Of a stretch of DNA of 64,000 nucleotides, positions 44,068 to 53,501 are shown piece after piece. A program made the position numbers and the translations under genes. The notes beneath the pieces were generated by a model, which did not search any database, was not told the origin of the DNA, and worked only from the letters and a program-made list of their open reading frames with translations. Source of the DNA: JAPPHA01 sp965220985. Lineage in GTDB: Bacteria; Pseudomonadota; Alphaproteobacteria; Rhodobacterales; Rhodobacteraceae. Within the stretch, counting starts at the first letter, position 1. Every line of letters begins with the position of its first letter. Location: contig OZ244854.1 of NCBI GenBank assembly GCA_965220985.1, positions 3,844,001 through 3,908,000 of the forward strand, given 5' to 3'.

Positions 44068-45741
44068 ATGGCAGATGCTGCTCTGCACGACCACGATGCA
44101 CATTCCAGCCCGGGCTTTTTTGTTCGGTGGTTCATGTCGACGAACCACAAGGACATCGGTCTGCTCTACATTTTCACGGCCGGATTCGTCGGCTTCATCT
44201 CGGTTGCATTCACCGTTTTCATGCGCCTCGAGCTCATGGAACCCGGCGTGCAGCACATGTGTCTCGAAGGAGCGCGGCTGATCGCGGCAGCAACGGAAGA
44301 TTGCACGCCCAACGGACACTTGTGGAATGTTCTGATCACCGGCCACGGCATCCTGATGATGTTCTTCGTTGTCATCCCGGCCCTGTTCGGCGGCTTCGGC
44401 AACTACTTCATGCCGCTGATGATCGGTGCGCCGGACATGGCGTTTCCGCGACTGAACAACCTCAGCTACTGGATGTACGTCACGGGAACCTCGCTCGCTG
44501 TCTGCTCGATGCTCGTCCCCGGCGGAAACAACCTCAGCGGTTCAGGCGTCGGATGGGTGCTCTATGCGCCGCTGTCGACGACCGAGGCCGGAATGTCGAT
44601 GGATTTCGCCATATTTGCGGTCCACGTGTCCGGGGCATCGTCGATTCTTGGCGCGATCAACATGATCACCACGTTCTTGAACATGCGCGCGCCAGGCATG
44701 ACGCTTCACAAGGTGCCGCTCTTTGCGTGGTCGATCTTCGTCACGGCTTTCCTCATCCTCCTGTCGCTTCCGGTGCTTGCGGGCGCGATCACCATGCTTC
44801 TCACCGACCGCAATTTCGGAACGACCTTCTTCGATGCGGCCGGTGGCGGTGACCCGGTCCTTTACCAGCATCTGCTGTGGTTCTTCGGCCACCCGGAAGT
44901 CTACATGATCGTCGTGCCGGGATTCGGTGTCATTTCGCACGTGATCTCGACATTCTCCAAGAAGCCGATCTTCGGCTATCTGCCGATGGTCTATGCAATG
45001 GTCGCGATCGGGGCGCTCGGTTTCGTCGTTTGGGCGCACCACATGTACACGGTCGGAATGAGCCTGACCCAACAGACCTACTTCATGCTGGCAACCATGG
45101 TGATCGCAGTCCCGACCGGCATCAAGATCTTCAGCTGGATCGCGACCATGTGGGGCGGTTCCGTGTCATTGAAGACCCCGATGCTGTGGGCCTTCGGCTT
45201 CCTTTTCCTCTTCACTGTCGGCGGAGTCACGGGAATCGTTCTCAGCCAGGCGGGTCTGGATCGGGCCTATCACGACACCTATTACGTGGTTGCTCACTTC
45301 CACTACGTCATGTCGCTCGGGGCCGTCTTCGCGATCTTCGCGGCTGTCTACTACTGGATCGGCAAGATGTCGGGCCGGCAGTATCCTGAATGGGCCGGGC
45401 AGCTGCACTTCATCACGACGTTCATCGGCGCGAACATCACCTTCTTCCCCCAGCACTTCCTCGGCCGTCAAGGAATGCCGCGACGCTACATCGACTACCC
45501 CGAACAGTTCGCCCTGTGGAACGAGGTGTCGTCCTATGGCGCGTTCCTGACGTTCGCCTCCTTCGTGTTTTTCATCGGGATCGTCTTCTACACCATCCTG
45601 TGGGGCAAGAAGATCGAAGAGAACGCCTACTGGGGCGAACATGCCGACACGCTGGAATGGACCTTGCCGAATCCGCCGCCGGCTCACACCTACGACATCC
45701 TTCCGACGCGAGAGGAGTGGGACCGGCAGGGTCATCACTGA
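44068..45741 (+). CDS. ctaD: Cytochrome c oxidase subunit I (aa3 type)
   Basis: A 557-residue protein with twelve membrane segments. Heme and copper ligands are seen: TGHGILMMFF for heme a, HPEVY (with the His-Tyr pair), WAHHMYT for CuB, and AHFHYVMS with the two histidines for heme a3 and a. RWFMSTNHKDIG is the family N-terminal signature. The start is at 44068 after TGGAGGA; 27 bases of in-frame sequence upstream are not part of the protein. No other oxidase subunit genes are in the window, as is usual where ctaD stands apart. Confidence 0.96.
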   Translation: MADAALHDHDAHSSPGFFVRWFMSTNHKDIGLLYIFTAGFVGFISVAFTVFMRLELMEPGVQHMCLEGARLIAAATEDCTPNGHLWNVLITGHGILMMFFVVIPALFGGFGNYFMPLMIGAPDMAFPRLNNLSYWMYVTGTSLAVCSMLVPGGNNLSGSGVGWVLYAPLSTTEAGMSMDFAIFAVHVSGASSILGAINMITTFLNMRAPGMTLHKVPLFAWSIFVTAFLILLSLPVLAGAITMLLTDRNFGTTFFDAAGGGDPVLYQHLLWFFGHPEVYMIVVPGFGVISHVISTFSKKPIFGYLPMVYAMVAIGALGFVVWAHHMYTVGMSLTQQTYFMLATMVIAVPTGIKIFSWIATMWGGSVSLKTPMLWAFGFLFLFTVGGVTGIVLSQAGLDRAYHDTYYVVAHFHYVMSLGAVFAIFAAVYYWIGKMSGRQYPEWAGQLHFITTFIGANITFFPQHFLGRQGMPRRYIDYPEQFALWNEVSSYGAFLTFASFVFFIGIVFYTILWGKKIEENAYWGEHADTLEWTLPNPPPAHTYDILPTREEWDRQGHH

Positions 45742-45812
45742 TCGCGCGACCCTGACCGGAACGGACCGTCACGGTTGCGCAGCAGGGAGCGAACGCCAGA
45801 ACGGACCGAGTC

Positions 45813-46394
45813 ATGAGCGAGAGGACACAGGAGCGAGGGCGCGATCTCGGGCTTCCAGCGGAGCGATTGCCAACGACTGATGGTGTCGCCTCCCGCTCGG
45901 ACGTGCCGCTGTTTCATCTGACGCTCAGACCGAACAGGTCGCTCACACGCAAGGGACATGCATTCATGATCCTTGCGACGTTTCTGGCCTTTGCGGTCAT
46001 GCTGCTTCCCTTCATGGGGACAGCGATGTGGCTCGTTTTGCTTCCGTTTCCGCTGGCCGTTCTCTGGCTGATGAGCGCCTTGCTCGAACGCAACCATGGC
46101 GACGGCCGGTTGACCGAAGAGCTGAGCATCTGGCCTGACCTGATCACCGTCGATCGGTTTGACCCACGGCAGTCGAACGGGCAACACTGGTCGGCGCGTC
46201 CCTACTGGACCACGGTTCACCTTTATGCCGACAGCGGCCCTGTCGAGAATTACCTGACCCTGCGCGGCAACAACCGCGAGATCGAGCTCGGGGCGTTTTT
46301 GAGCCCGCACCAGCGATCCGACCTCTTCAATCAGCTGCAGCGAATTCTCGCCAAGGCGACGGCAAACCCGCATCTGTCCCATCTGTCGCGGTGA
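45813..46394 (+). CDS. DUF2244 membrane protein
   Basis: A 193-residue protein with two close membrane segments (about residues 50-92) in the middle and soluble ends. HLTLRPNRSLTRKGH before and EELSIWPDLITVDR after the segments are typical of DUF2244. It starts 71 bases after ctaD on the same strand and may be co-transcribed with it; a role around respiratory oxidases has been suggested by such context only. Confidence 0.8.
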   Translation: MSERTQERGRDLGLPAERLPTTDGVASRSDVPLFHLTLRPNRSLTRKGHAFMILATFLAFAVMLLPFMGTAMWLVLLPFPLAVLWLMSALLERNHGDGRLTEELSIWPDLITVDRFDPRQSNGQHWSARPYWTTVHLYADSGPVENYLTLRGNNREIELGAFLSPHQRSDLFNQLQRILAKATANPHLSHLSR

Positions 46395-46504
46395 CCCGAT
46401 CGCGCGGGCATGACCTGCGCGCAAAGATGCAACCGGGCCAGTTCGTTCGACATTCCCAACGGGATTCATGACATTTCATCCATCGACGTCATCAGGAGGC
46501 AAAG

Positions 46505-46912
46505 ATGAGCAAGATCAACCTGGAACACGCAAATGTCACCGTCAGGGATCCCGACCAGACAGCGGCGATGCTCACGCGCCTCTTTGGCTGGACGGTACGC
46601 TGGCAAGGGGTCAAGGGAACGTCGATTCATGGCGGGTACTCGGTTCATGTCGGAATACCGGGCAACGGCGACGGATCGACATACCTCGCCCTGTACCGTC
46701 ATCCCGAATCGGATCAGGCCGAGACCGACAGTTACCGAACGCTGGGCGGACTAAACCACATCGGCGTCGTGGTCGACGACCTCGAAGCCGTCGAAAAGCG
46801 GGTGCTCGCCGAAGGGCTGACCACCCATTCCCATGCGGACTACGAACCTGGTCGGCGATTCTATTTCGACACCGACGACAACATCGAGTTCGAAGTCGCA
46901 AGCTACGACTGA
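46505..46912 (+). CDS. Glyoxalase/VOC-family protein
   Basis: A 135-residue single-domain protein of the vicinal oxygen chelate fold. Two beta-alpha-beta-beta-beta halves are seen, starting with LEHANVTVRDPDQTA and with LNHIGVVVDDLEA; His in each and Glu in NIEFEVAS are possible metal ligands. AGGAGG before the ATG is a very good ribosome site. The reaction is not predictable from the fold. Confidence 0.85.
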   Translation: MSKINLEHANVTVRDPDQTAAMLTRLFGWTVRWQGVKGTSIHGGYSVHVGIPGNGDGSTYLALYRHPESDQAETDSYRTLGGLNHIGVVVDDLEAVEKRVLAEGLTTHSHADYEPGRRFYFDTDDNIEFEVASYD

Positions 46913-47065
46913 TCGACGGGAGTCGGATTCGACGCCTGCGGTCACCTGTCAGATTTCTGACGAATCATCAGGGGAAACATGGGCAATCGGTCAGCGTTGC
47001 ACCAGGATCACGTCAATCGAATCGCGCAGTGCCGTCGTCGCCGATGACTTGACTTTGCGGGCTCG

Positions 47066-47518
47066 TCACCCAAGCAGGTTGCGCACGGCCGCGCCAACTG
47101 CGCCGAAATCCATCTGGCCGGTGTATCGGCCCTTGAGATGGCCCATGACACGGCCCATGTCCCGAATTCCCGACGCACCGACTTCCTTGATCGCGGCCTC
47201 GATCGCCTGGTTGATCTCGTCTTCGCTGAGACGCCTGGGAAGAAACTCCTGAATGACCTTGATCTCGGCGCGCTCCTGCTCGGCGAGTTCCAGACGACCG
47301 GCTTCCTCGTAGACCTTGATGCTCTCGTTTCTTTGCTTCACCATCTTGTCGAGGATGGAGAGGATCTCGCTTTGCGACACGCCGGCGTCGTTGCCTTCGC
47401 CTCGCGCCCCAATGTCCCTGTCATTGACGGCAGCCGTGATCAACCGGAGTGTCGACACCCTGATCTTGTCACGGCTCTTGATCGCCTGGGTCAGCGCAGT
47501 CTTGATTCTGTCACGCAT
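47066..47518 (-). CDS. GatB/YqeY-domain protein
   Basis: A 150-residue protein. RDRIKTALTQAIKSRDKIR at the start, then NESIKVYEEAGR and EEAIxAAI-type helices up to GRVMGHLKGRYTGQMDFG, match the YqeY family throughout and at full length. The family resembles the tRNA-binding tail domain of the GatB amidotransferase subunit; its role is not established, though it is conserved. It is divergent from carA. Confidence 0.9.
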   Translation of the reverse strand: MRDRIKTALTQAIKSRDKIRVSTLRLITAAVNDRDIGARGEGNDAGVSQSEILSILDKMVKQRNESIKVYEEAGRLELAEQERAEIKVIQEFLPRRLSEDEINQAIEAAIKEVGASGIRDMGRVMGHLKGRYTGQMDFGAVGAAVRNLLG

Positions 47519-47731
47519 GTCATTGGAGCTTCTGTTGGCGGGATGGCATCATACGAAGCGACAAATGCCATTTCAACTGCCCGAATCCCACCCGGGCGTG
47601 TCGGATCACGACCGCCCCTGCCCGACCGGTTGACCCTTTGGTCGGGAATCAATTAGGAAGCCAATCGACCATCGATGACAGGGTGCGGCTCCGTCCGGCC
47701 ACAGTGTCAGATCCAGCGACCGGAGCCTGCA

Positions 47732-48910
47732 ATGACAACCAGCGCCTTGACCCGCACCTCGGACAAGCCGACAGCCAGCATCGTCCTCTCTGACGGCACC
47801 TGCTTCCTTGGCCACGGATTCGGCGCGACCGGGTCGGTGACGGCCGAGCTCTGCTTCAATACCGCGATGACCGGCTACCAGGAAATCATGACGGACCCGT
47901 CATACGCGGAACAGGCGGTCACCTTCACTTTCCCCCACATCGGCATCACCGGCACCAACGACGAGGACAACGAGGCGGGAGACCCGGTCGCGCGAGCCAT
48001 GATCGTGCGGTGGGACCCGAGCGAACCATCCAACTGGAGATCGCAGCAGTCGATTTCCCAATGGCTTGCAGGCCGCAACTGCGTCGGCGTTGGCGGGGTC
48101 GACACCCGCAGACTGACACGGGCAATCAGGCATCTCGGAGCGCCGCACGCAAACATTTGTCATGACCCGGAAGGGAATTTCGACATCTTGGCGCAAATGG
48201 CAGAGGCGAAGGCCTTTGACGGTCTCGAAGGGCGGGACCTCGCGCGCGACGTGACCTGCCTGCAGGCCTACAAGTGGAACGAGTCGCGCTGGAGCTGGCC
48301 CGACGGATATCAGCAGCGCGACACGGATTCGGGCAAGCGCGTTGTCGCGATCGATTATGGCGCCAAGCGCAACATCCTGAGATGCCTTGTGGATGCCGGC
48401 TGCGAGGTCACGGTTTTGCCGGCACAATCCACCGCGGAGGACATTCTTCGCCGAGACCCGCAGGGCCTGTTTCTTTCCAACGGACCCGGAGACCCTGCGG
48501 CAACCGGAGAATACGCCGTGCCGATGATCCAGGAAGTTCTTGAGCGAAGCTCGATTCCGATTTTCGGAATTTGCCTCGGTCACCAGATGATCGGTCTCGC
48601 GCTCGGAGCCAAGACCGTCAAGATGAACCATGGTCATCACGGCGCGAACCATCCGGTCAAGGATATCGAAACCGGACGCGTCGAGATCACCTCGATGAAT
48701 CACGGGTTCGCCATCGACTCCCAGTCACTGCCGGAAGACGTGATGGAAACGCATGTTTCGCTCTTCGATGGATCGAATTGCGGGCTTCGCATGCGCGACA
48801 GGCCGGTGTTCTCGGTACAGTACCACCCCGAAGCAAGCCCGGGTCCAACTGACAGCTATTACCTGTTCGAGCGATTCGTGAAGGCGATGGAAACGCGCGA
48901 TTCGGCATGA
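47732..48910 (+). CDS. carA: Carbamoyl-phosphate synthase small subunit
   Basis: A 392-residue glutamine amidotransferase subunit that supplies ammonia to the large subunit for pyrimidine and arginine synthesis. The nucleophile cysteine is in FGICLGHQMIG and the His/Glu pair in QYHPEASPGP; LFLSNGPGDP precedes them. The N-terminal CPSase_sm_chain domain includes GYQEIMTDPSY. The start is at 47732 after CGGAG; carB is not in the window. Confidence 0.96.
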   Translation: MTTSALTRTSDKPTASIVLSDGTCFLGHGFGATGSVTAELCFNTAMTGYQEIMTDPSYAEQAVTFTFPHIGITGTNDEDNEAGDPVARAMIVRWDPSEPSNWRSQQSISQWLAGRNCVGVGGVDTRRLTRAIRHLGAPHANICHDPEGNFDILAQMAEAKAFDGLEGRDLARDVTCLQAYKWNESRWSWPDGYQQRDTDSGKRVVAIDYGAKRNILRCLVDAGCEVTVLPAQSTAEDILRRDPQGLFLSNGPGDPAATGEYAVPMIQEVLERSSIPIFGICLGHQMIGLALGAKTVKMNHGHHGANHPVKDIETGRVEITSMNHGFAIDSQSLPEDVMETHVSLFDGSNCGLRMRDRPVFSVQYHPEASPGPTDSYYLFERFVKAMETRDSA

Positions 48911-49047
48911 ATGGCGACACTGTCGCGTCATGAGGTGAAACCCGTCAAGGTGTCGGGATTCTCGGACGCACCGACCCGCAAAGGCGCCGGAAATGGAACA
49001 AGCAGGCGTCGGGTTTCCTGTCAGTCGCATCAGTAACACGAGCCAAA

Positions 49048-50262
49048 ATGCGACCAGATCGAACACGCACGGATATCCTGATCAGCGGCGGCGGCATCGC
49101 GGGGCTGACGGCGGCGGCTCTTCTTGGCTCAGCCGGGTTCGATGTCGTGTGCGCCAGTGCCGAGGACTTGCCCAAGCAACATGACGGCCCTCACCGCGAC
49201 AATCGCACGACCGCGTTCCTGCAGCCGGCCTGCAAGACCTTGGAGGCGGCAGGAATCTGGGATCGCGTGGCTGCCAATGCAACACCGCTTCAGGTTCTCA
49301 GCCTGCTCGACGCGGGTGCGACGGGACATGCCTCCCGGCATACGGTTCGATTCGATTCCGCCGAACTCTCGGACCAGCCGTTCGGCTGGAACATTTCGAA
49401 TCGCCTCTTTCGGCAGGCCGTCGTCGAACGCATATCCGAATTGCCGAACGTGTCGCTGCGAGGCGGCGTGGCAACCGGCCGGATCTTTCCGCGAACCCGC
49501 GACGTCGTCATTGAACTGAGCGACGGCAGCAGTGTTTCGTGTGGGTTGCTGGTCGGCGCCGATGGCCGAAACTCACGGGTCCGGGACGCGCTCGGGATCG
49601 GTGTCCGGACCTGGGATCAAGGCCAGATCGCTGTCGCGGGGTCGGTGCATCATGAGTTTCCTCACGAATCGGTATCGTTCGAGATCTACAAGTCTGGCGG
49701 TCCGCTGACGCTGGTTCCCACGCCGAACCGCGAGGGACGCTTCACATCGGCCCTGATCTGGATGGACAAGGCCGAAAGGGTCAGGCAGCGGTCCGCCCTG
49801 CCCCAATCGGAATTCAATCGCGAATTGACAGAACGAAGCTGTGGCGTCCTCGGTCAACTCGAGGTCGCCGGCCAACTGACGCACTGGCCCGTCATCGGGC
49901 AGCTCGCGCACCGCTTGAGCGGTCAGCGAACGGTCATACTCGCAGAAGCAGCCCATGTCGTTCCCCCGATCGGTGCACAAGGGCTGAACATGTCGCTCGC
50001 CGACATCCAGACGCTCCATGACCTCGTCCGATCGGATAGCGGAGTTCGGGACCCCGGTTCGAGCGCGGTGCTCGATCGCTTCTCGAGGCGCCGTTGGCCT
50101 GACATTGCGGCGCGGGTCGCCGCAGTCGAAATGCTCAACCGGGCATCGATCGCGGGGCACCCTGTCGTCACCGGCCTTCGGCTGAAGGCGCTTGAAGCGC
50201 TGCAACAGTCGTCTGCAATGCGCAAGCCGTTGATGAGGGCAGGACTGGGCTGGCTCGACTGA
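49048..50262 (+). CDS. UbiH/UbiF-family FAD monooxygenase (ubiquinone hydroxylase)
   Basis: A 404-residue flavoprotein. The dinucleotide loop SGGGIAGLTAA is near residue 14, the second motif VGADGRNSRVRD near 170, and the FAD ribityl motif near 295-308 reads AEAAHVVPPIGAQGLNM, where most relatives have GDAAH. The family hydroxylates the ubiquinone ring. Which ring position is served cannot be told from the sequence. The ribosome site is weak, but the start agrees with the family N-terminus. Confidence 0.87.
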   Translation: MRPDRTRTDILISGGGIAGLTAAALLGSAGFDVVCASAEDLPKQHDGPHRDNRTTAFLQPACKTLEAAGIWDRVAANATPLQVLSLLDAGATGHASRHTVRFDSAELSDQPFGWNISNRLFRQAVVERISELPNVSLRGGVATGRIFPRTRDVVIELSDGSSVSCGLLVGADGRNSRVRDALGIGVRTWDQGQIAVAGSVHHEFPHESVSFEIYKSGGPLTLVPTPNREGRFTSALIWMDKAERVRQRSALPQSEFNRELTERSCGVLGQLEVAGQLTHWPVIGQLAHRLSGQRTVILAEAAHVVPPIGAQGLNMSLADIQTLHDLVRSDSGVRDPGSSAVLDRFSRRRWPDIAARVAAVEMLNRASIAGHPVVTGLRLKALEALQQSSAMRKPLMRAGLGWLD

Positions 50263-50530
50263 GTCAGCGGTCGCCCGCCCGGCATTTCTCGCATCGGTAC
50301 GGATTTGCGTCGCTGAGAGCGGTTCCCGAATTCGACCTTGCCTTTGCCTGGTCCTTGCCACCCGTGATCCCCTTGTGCATCACGGTTTGGCGTCAACTGC
50401 GATTTCAGGACTTCAAATGCCCGCCCGAAAGGCATATGGCGCACAGGTTGGGTGCGAGACGTCGGCTCGAGGGCCATTCGAACTGCAGCGCTCGACAAAA
50501 TCGATCTGAATTGAAGTGAGGACACCGCCC

Positions 50531-51553
50531 ATGCGCGTATACTACGACACTGACTGCGACGTGAATCTGGTCAAGGACCTGAAGGTCGCAATTCTCGGTT
50601 ACGGTTCACAGGGGCATGCCCATGCCTTGAATCTCCGTGATTCGGGAGCAAAAAACCTTTGCATCGCCTTGAGAGAAGGGTCGGGCTCTGCGCAAAAGGC
50701 AAGCGCCGAGGGCCTCGACGTCCGGAACATTCCCGACGCGGCAGCGTGGTGCGATCTGATGATGTTCGCGATGCCCGACGAGCTGCAGGCCGAAACCTAC
50801 AGAAATCACGTCCATGGCAACATCAGGGACGGCGCCGCGATCGCGTTCGCTCACGGCCTCAACATCCATTTCGGGTTGATCGAGCCCAAGCCGACCCTTG
50901 ATGTCATCATGATGGCGCCCAAGGGGCCTGGGCACACGGTTCGCGGAGAATACGTCAAGGGCGGCGGCGTTCCCTGCCTCGTTGCCGTCAACAACGATGC
51001 GACCGGTCGCGCTCTCGAAACCGGCCTGTCCTACTGCTCCGCCATCGGCGGCGGCCGTTCCGGCATCATCGAGACCACCTTTCAGGAAGAATGCGAAACC
51101 GACCTGTTCGGCGAACAGGCCGTTCTGTGCGGCGGGCTGGTCGAATTGATTCGGATGGGATTCGAGACCCTGGTCGAAGCGGGCTACGCGCCCGAGATGG
51201 CGTATTTCGAGTGCCTGCACGAAGTGAAGCTGATCGTCGATCTGATCTACGAAGGCGGCATCGCCAACATGAATTACTCGGTTTCGAACACGGCAGAGTA
51301 CGGGGAGTATGTCTCGGGACCAAAGGTCCTTCCGCGCGCCGAAACCAAGGAACGCATGAAGGCGGTTCTCGACGACATCCAGTCCGGAGATTTTGTCCGC
51401 GGTTTCATGCTCGAGAATGCTGTGGGTCAACCGTTCTTCAAGAGCACGCGACGCATAAACGACGCGCACGAGATCGAGCAGGTTGGCGAAAAGCTGCGGG
51501 CAATGATGCCGTGGATTTCGGCAGGGCGTCTCGTCGATCAGGACAAGAACTGA
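50531..51553 (+). CDS. ilvC: Ketol-acid reductoisomerase (class I)
   Basis: A 340-residue enzyme of branched-chain amino acid synthesis. LGYGSQGHAHALNLRDSG is the NADPH-binding loop, APKGPGHTVR and the C-terminal knotted domain with EECETDLFGEQ and the Glu-rich metal sites are intact. The length fits class I. The start at 50531 has GTGAGG about ten bases upstream; the in-frame ATG at 50516 precedes that site and is less likely. A hairpin follows the gene. Confidence 0.96.
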   Translation: MRVYYDTDCDVNLVKDLKVAILGYGSQGHAHALNLRDSGAKNLCIALREGSGSAQKASAEGLDVRNIPDAAAWCDLMMFAMPDELQAETYRNHVHGNIRDGAAIAFAHGLNIHFGLIEPKPTLDVIMMAPKGPGHTVRGEYVKGGGVPCLVAVNNDATGRALETGLSYCSAIGGGRSGIIETTFQEECETDLFGEQAVLCGGLVELIRMGFETLVEAGYAPEMAYFECLHEVKLIVDLIYEGGIANMNYSVSNTAEYGEYVSGPKVLPRAETKERMKAVLDDIQSGDFVRGFMLENAVGQPFFKSTRRINDAHEIEQVGEKLRAMMPWISAGRLVDQDKN

Positions 51554-51577
51554 AGCGACGGTCCGTCATGGGCGGCA

Positions 51578-51599
51578 AGGGGCCGACGGGTCGGCCCCT
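51578..51599 (+). terminator. Hairpin after ilvC
   Basis: A 10-bp stem (AGGGGCCGAC with GTCGGCCCCT) closed by GG only, so the top pairs must open. It lies 24 bases after the ilvC stop. There is no T tract, so termination would be partial or Rho-assisted. Confidence 0.55.
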
Positions 51600-51694
51600 C
51601 GCGTCTTGCAGAAAGCGCGGCGTGCCGGGTTTCGGACACGTGGCGGGCGCCTTCGATCGGGTTCAACATCGGAACCCGGGTTTGAGCAGAGTCC

Positions 51695-51937
51695 TTATTC
51701 ACCGGGCATCATGTCCGATACGTAGTGCGGAATCTGCGATCTCGTGATGCCGATTTCGGCCAGTTGCTCATCGGTCATTCCCGACAGCACGGAGGTGACT
51801 CGGGCTTTTGCGTGGCGATTGATCATTCGTTCGAAGAACAAACCGATCACGTTCCAAGCGCGAGCGAAACCTGATCGCGCGGCGTCTCCAGCGCCCGCGA
51901 AGGCACCGAGAGACAGGTTGTTGCTTGCAGTCTGCAT
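51695..51937 (-). CDS. DUF1127 small protein (second of a tandem pair)
   Basis: An 80-residue protein. The DUF1127 core lies at the C-terminus: MTDEQLAEIGITRSQIP, after a basic helix FERMINRHAKARVTSV. The gene starts one base after the stop of its partner, so the two are co-translated. Members are Arg/Lys-rich and some bind RNA (for example CcaF1 of Rhodobacter sphaeroides). The final MMPGE is short and acidic. Exact role unknown. Confidence 0.85.
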   Translation of the reverse strand: MQTASNNLSLGAFAGAGDAARSGFARAWNVIGLFFERMINRHAKARVTSVLSGMTDEQLAEIGITRSQIPHYVSDMMPGE

Positions 51938-51938
51938 G

Positions 51939-52172
51939 TCAAAACGCCTCGTCTGCAGCTTCCCGGGCGATCGCGGCAATGTCTGCGCGCATGATCCCGA
52001 GATCTTCGAGATCGCGGTCGGAAAGCCTGCTCAGTTCCTCGTGGGTCTTCCTGAAGTTGCGGTACCATCTCCATCCACGGGCAGCGGAGGCCAGTTGAGC
52101 ACGCAGCCATCCGAGCGGATGAATGTCGAGATGGCCGATGGTTGCGGTCCTGCGGACCATGTCTGCGATCAT
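51939..52172 (-). CDS. DUF1127 small protein (first of a tandem pair)
   Basis: A 77-residue protein. It has an N-terminal helix (MIADMVRRTATIGH), a basic, Trp-rich middle (ARGWRWYRNFRK) and the DUF1127 core THEELSRLSDRDLEDLGIMR. AAGGA is eight bases before the ATG at 52172. It is too short for reliable detection by length alone, but the motif and ribosome site are convincing. It differs from its partner in sequence, so the pair is not a recent copy. Confidence 0.8.
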   Translation of the reverse strand: MIADMVRRTATIGHLDIHPLGWLRAQLASAARGWRWYRNFRKTHEELSRLSDRDLEDLGIMRADIAAIAREAADEAF

Positions 52173-52541
52173 GACTTGTGTCCTTCTCAAATCGCGGGCC
52201 GGTTGTCGTGATTGATCCGGTCCCCTTTCCGAGACAGAGATAGGTTTGCCGTGGCTGCCCAACAACGCACATCTTCGCATAGCCGTTATGCAGATTCGGG
52301 CATGCATTCCCGATCGTCCTCCAACCATGTCGAGCGGGCACGAATGGCCGCAATCCGGGCGATCATGGAGCCAGCCAGATGATTGATGCGGGCAACTCGC
52401 GCCTTGAAGTGGCGGAAGGCCGCACCCGACCGGCGGCCGAAATCTCGGGGACGACGGAATTCGGCAGGGAAAGGGCGTTGCCTTCGGTTCAAGGACAGAT
52501 CCGAGCGATGCCGCAATCCTCATCAGTGCAAGGCGCGATCC
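52173..52541. other. 369-base stretch without a supported gene
   Basis: This lies between the divergent DUF1127 pair and the permease. The long frame running through it into the permease has atypical Arg-rich composition and no ribosome site. No hairpin or RNA gene is clear. Promoters of both flanking units should be here. Confidence 0.45.
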
Positions 52542-53480
52542 GTGCTTGAGAGTCTGTTTCGCCTCTCGTCCACCCGCGGCAGAACCCGTCCCTTGCTGCT
52601 GGTGTGCGCACTCGGATTGATGTGGGGCGGGTCGTTCCCCTGCGTCGAACTGGCACTGACCGGATTCGGGCCGGTCACCGTTGCCGCCGCCCGCGTGTCG
52701 CTCGGCGCGACCGTTCTCACGATCTTCTGTTTCGTCCGCGGCCAGGAAATCCGCTTTCTCTCGACCGCCGACAATCAGACCCTGTGGCCCTATTGCATCG
52801 GCATCGGCGTGATGTCCCTGTCCTTGCCTTGGGTGCTTCTGAACTGGGGACAGGTTTACGTGACATCGGGGTTCGCCGGCCTCTCGATGGCGACGATTCC
52901 CTTGATGATCTTGCCGATGGCGCATTTTCTGACCCGAAACGATCGATTGACCGTCACGAAAACCATCGGGATCCTGTTCGGTCTTGCAGGAGTCGTCGTG
53001 CTGTTCGGACCCGGCGCCATCCTTGGGTCCGGTTCCGGAAGCATCGAGACTCTCGCGCAATTCGCCTGCATCGTTGCGGCGGCTGGCTATGCGACCGGTT
53101 CCATCCTGATCGCGAGACTGCCCGATGTTCCGCGCCTGCCGTTCGGCGCGGTCAACCTCCTGGTTGGCGCCGTCGTCCTCGTTCCCGTCGCGCTATGGAT
53201 CGAAGGCGTTCCCTCGGCGTCTCCCGGCCTTCCCGCCATATTCGGAATCCTGTTCCTTGGCATCGGATCGACAGCCGTAGGAACGCTTATCCTCATGCGT
53301 GTGATAAGGGACGCCGGTGCGTCCTACCTCAGCCTGGTCAACTACCAGATTCCGGTCTGGGCCATGATCTTTGGAACCACCCTGCTCGATGAGCCGCTGC
53401 CGCCGCAGTTCCTGATCGCGCTCGCGCTCATCCTGGTTGGTTTGTTCATCAGCAATCGCGGCAGGCGTATTGTCACATGA
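52542..53480 (+). CDS. EamA-family (DMT) transporter
   Basis: A 312-residue inner-membrane protein with about ten membrane segments in two EamA repeats, starting ALGLMWGGSFPCVELAL in the first and AAAGYATGSILIARLP in the second. The GTG at 52542 with AAGGCG before it is the best start; the in-frame upstream part is not membrane-like. The final helix ends with a basic tail (ISNRGRRI). Family members export amino acids or other small metabolites; the substrate is unknown. Confidence 0.87.
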   Translation: MLESLFRLSSTRGRTRPLLLVCALGLMWGGSFPCVELALTGFGPVTVAAARVSLGATVLTIFCFVRGQEIRFLSTADNQTLWPYCIGIGVMSLSLPWVLLNWGQVYVTSGFAGLSMATIPLMILPMAHFLTRNDRLTVTKTIGILFGLAGVVVLFGPGAILGSGSGSIETLAQFACIVAAAGYATGSILIARLPDVPRLPFGAVNLLVGAVVLVPVALWIEGVPSASPGLPAIFGILFLGIGSTAVGTLILMRVIRDAGASYLSLVNYQIPVWAMIFGTTLLDEPLPPQFLIALALILVGLFISNRGRRIVT

Positions 53481-53501
53481 GGCAAAGGCCCCGGGGTGCC
53501 G

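Noticed and set aside
51939..53060. A 373-residue minus-strand frame
   Set aside because: Only the last 77 residues (DUF1127, from 52172) are real; the rest is antisense to the EamA permease.
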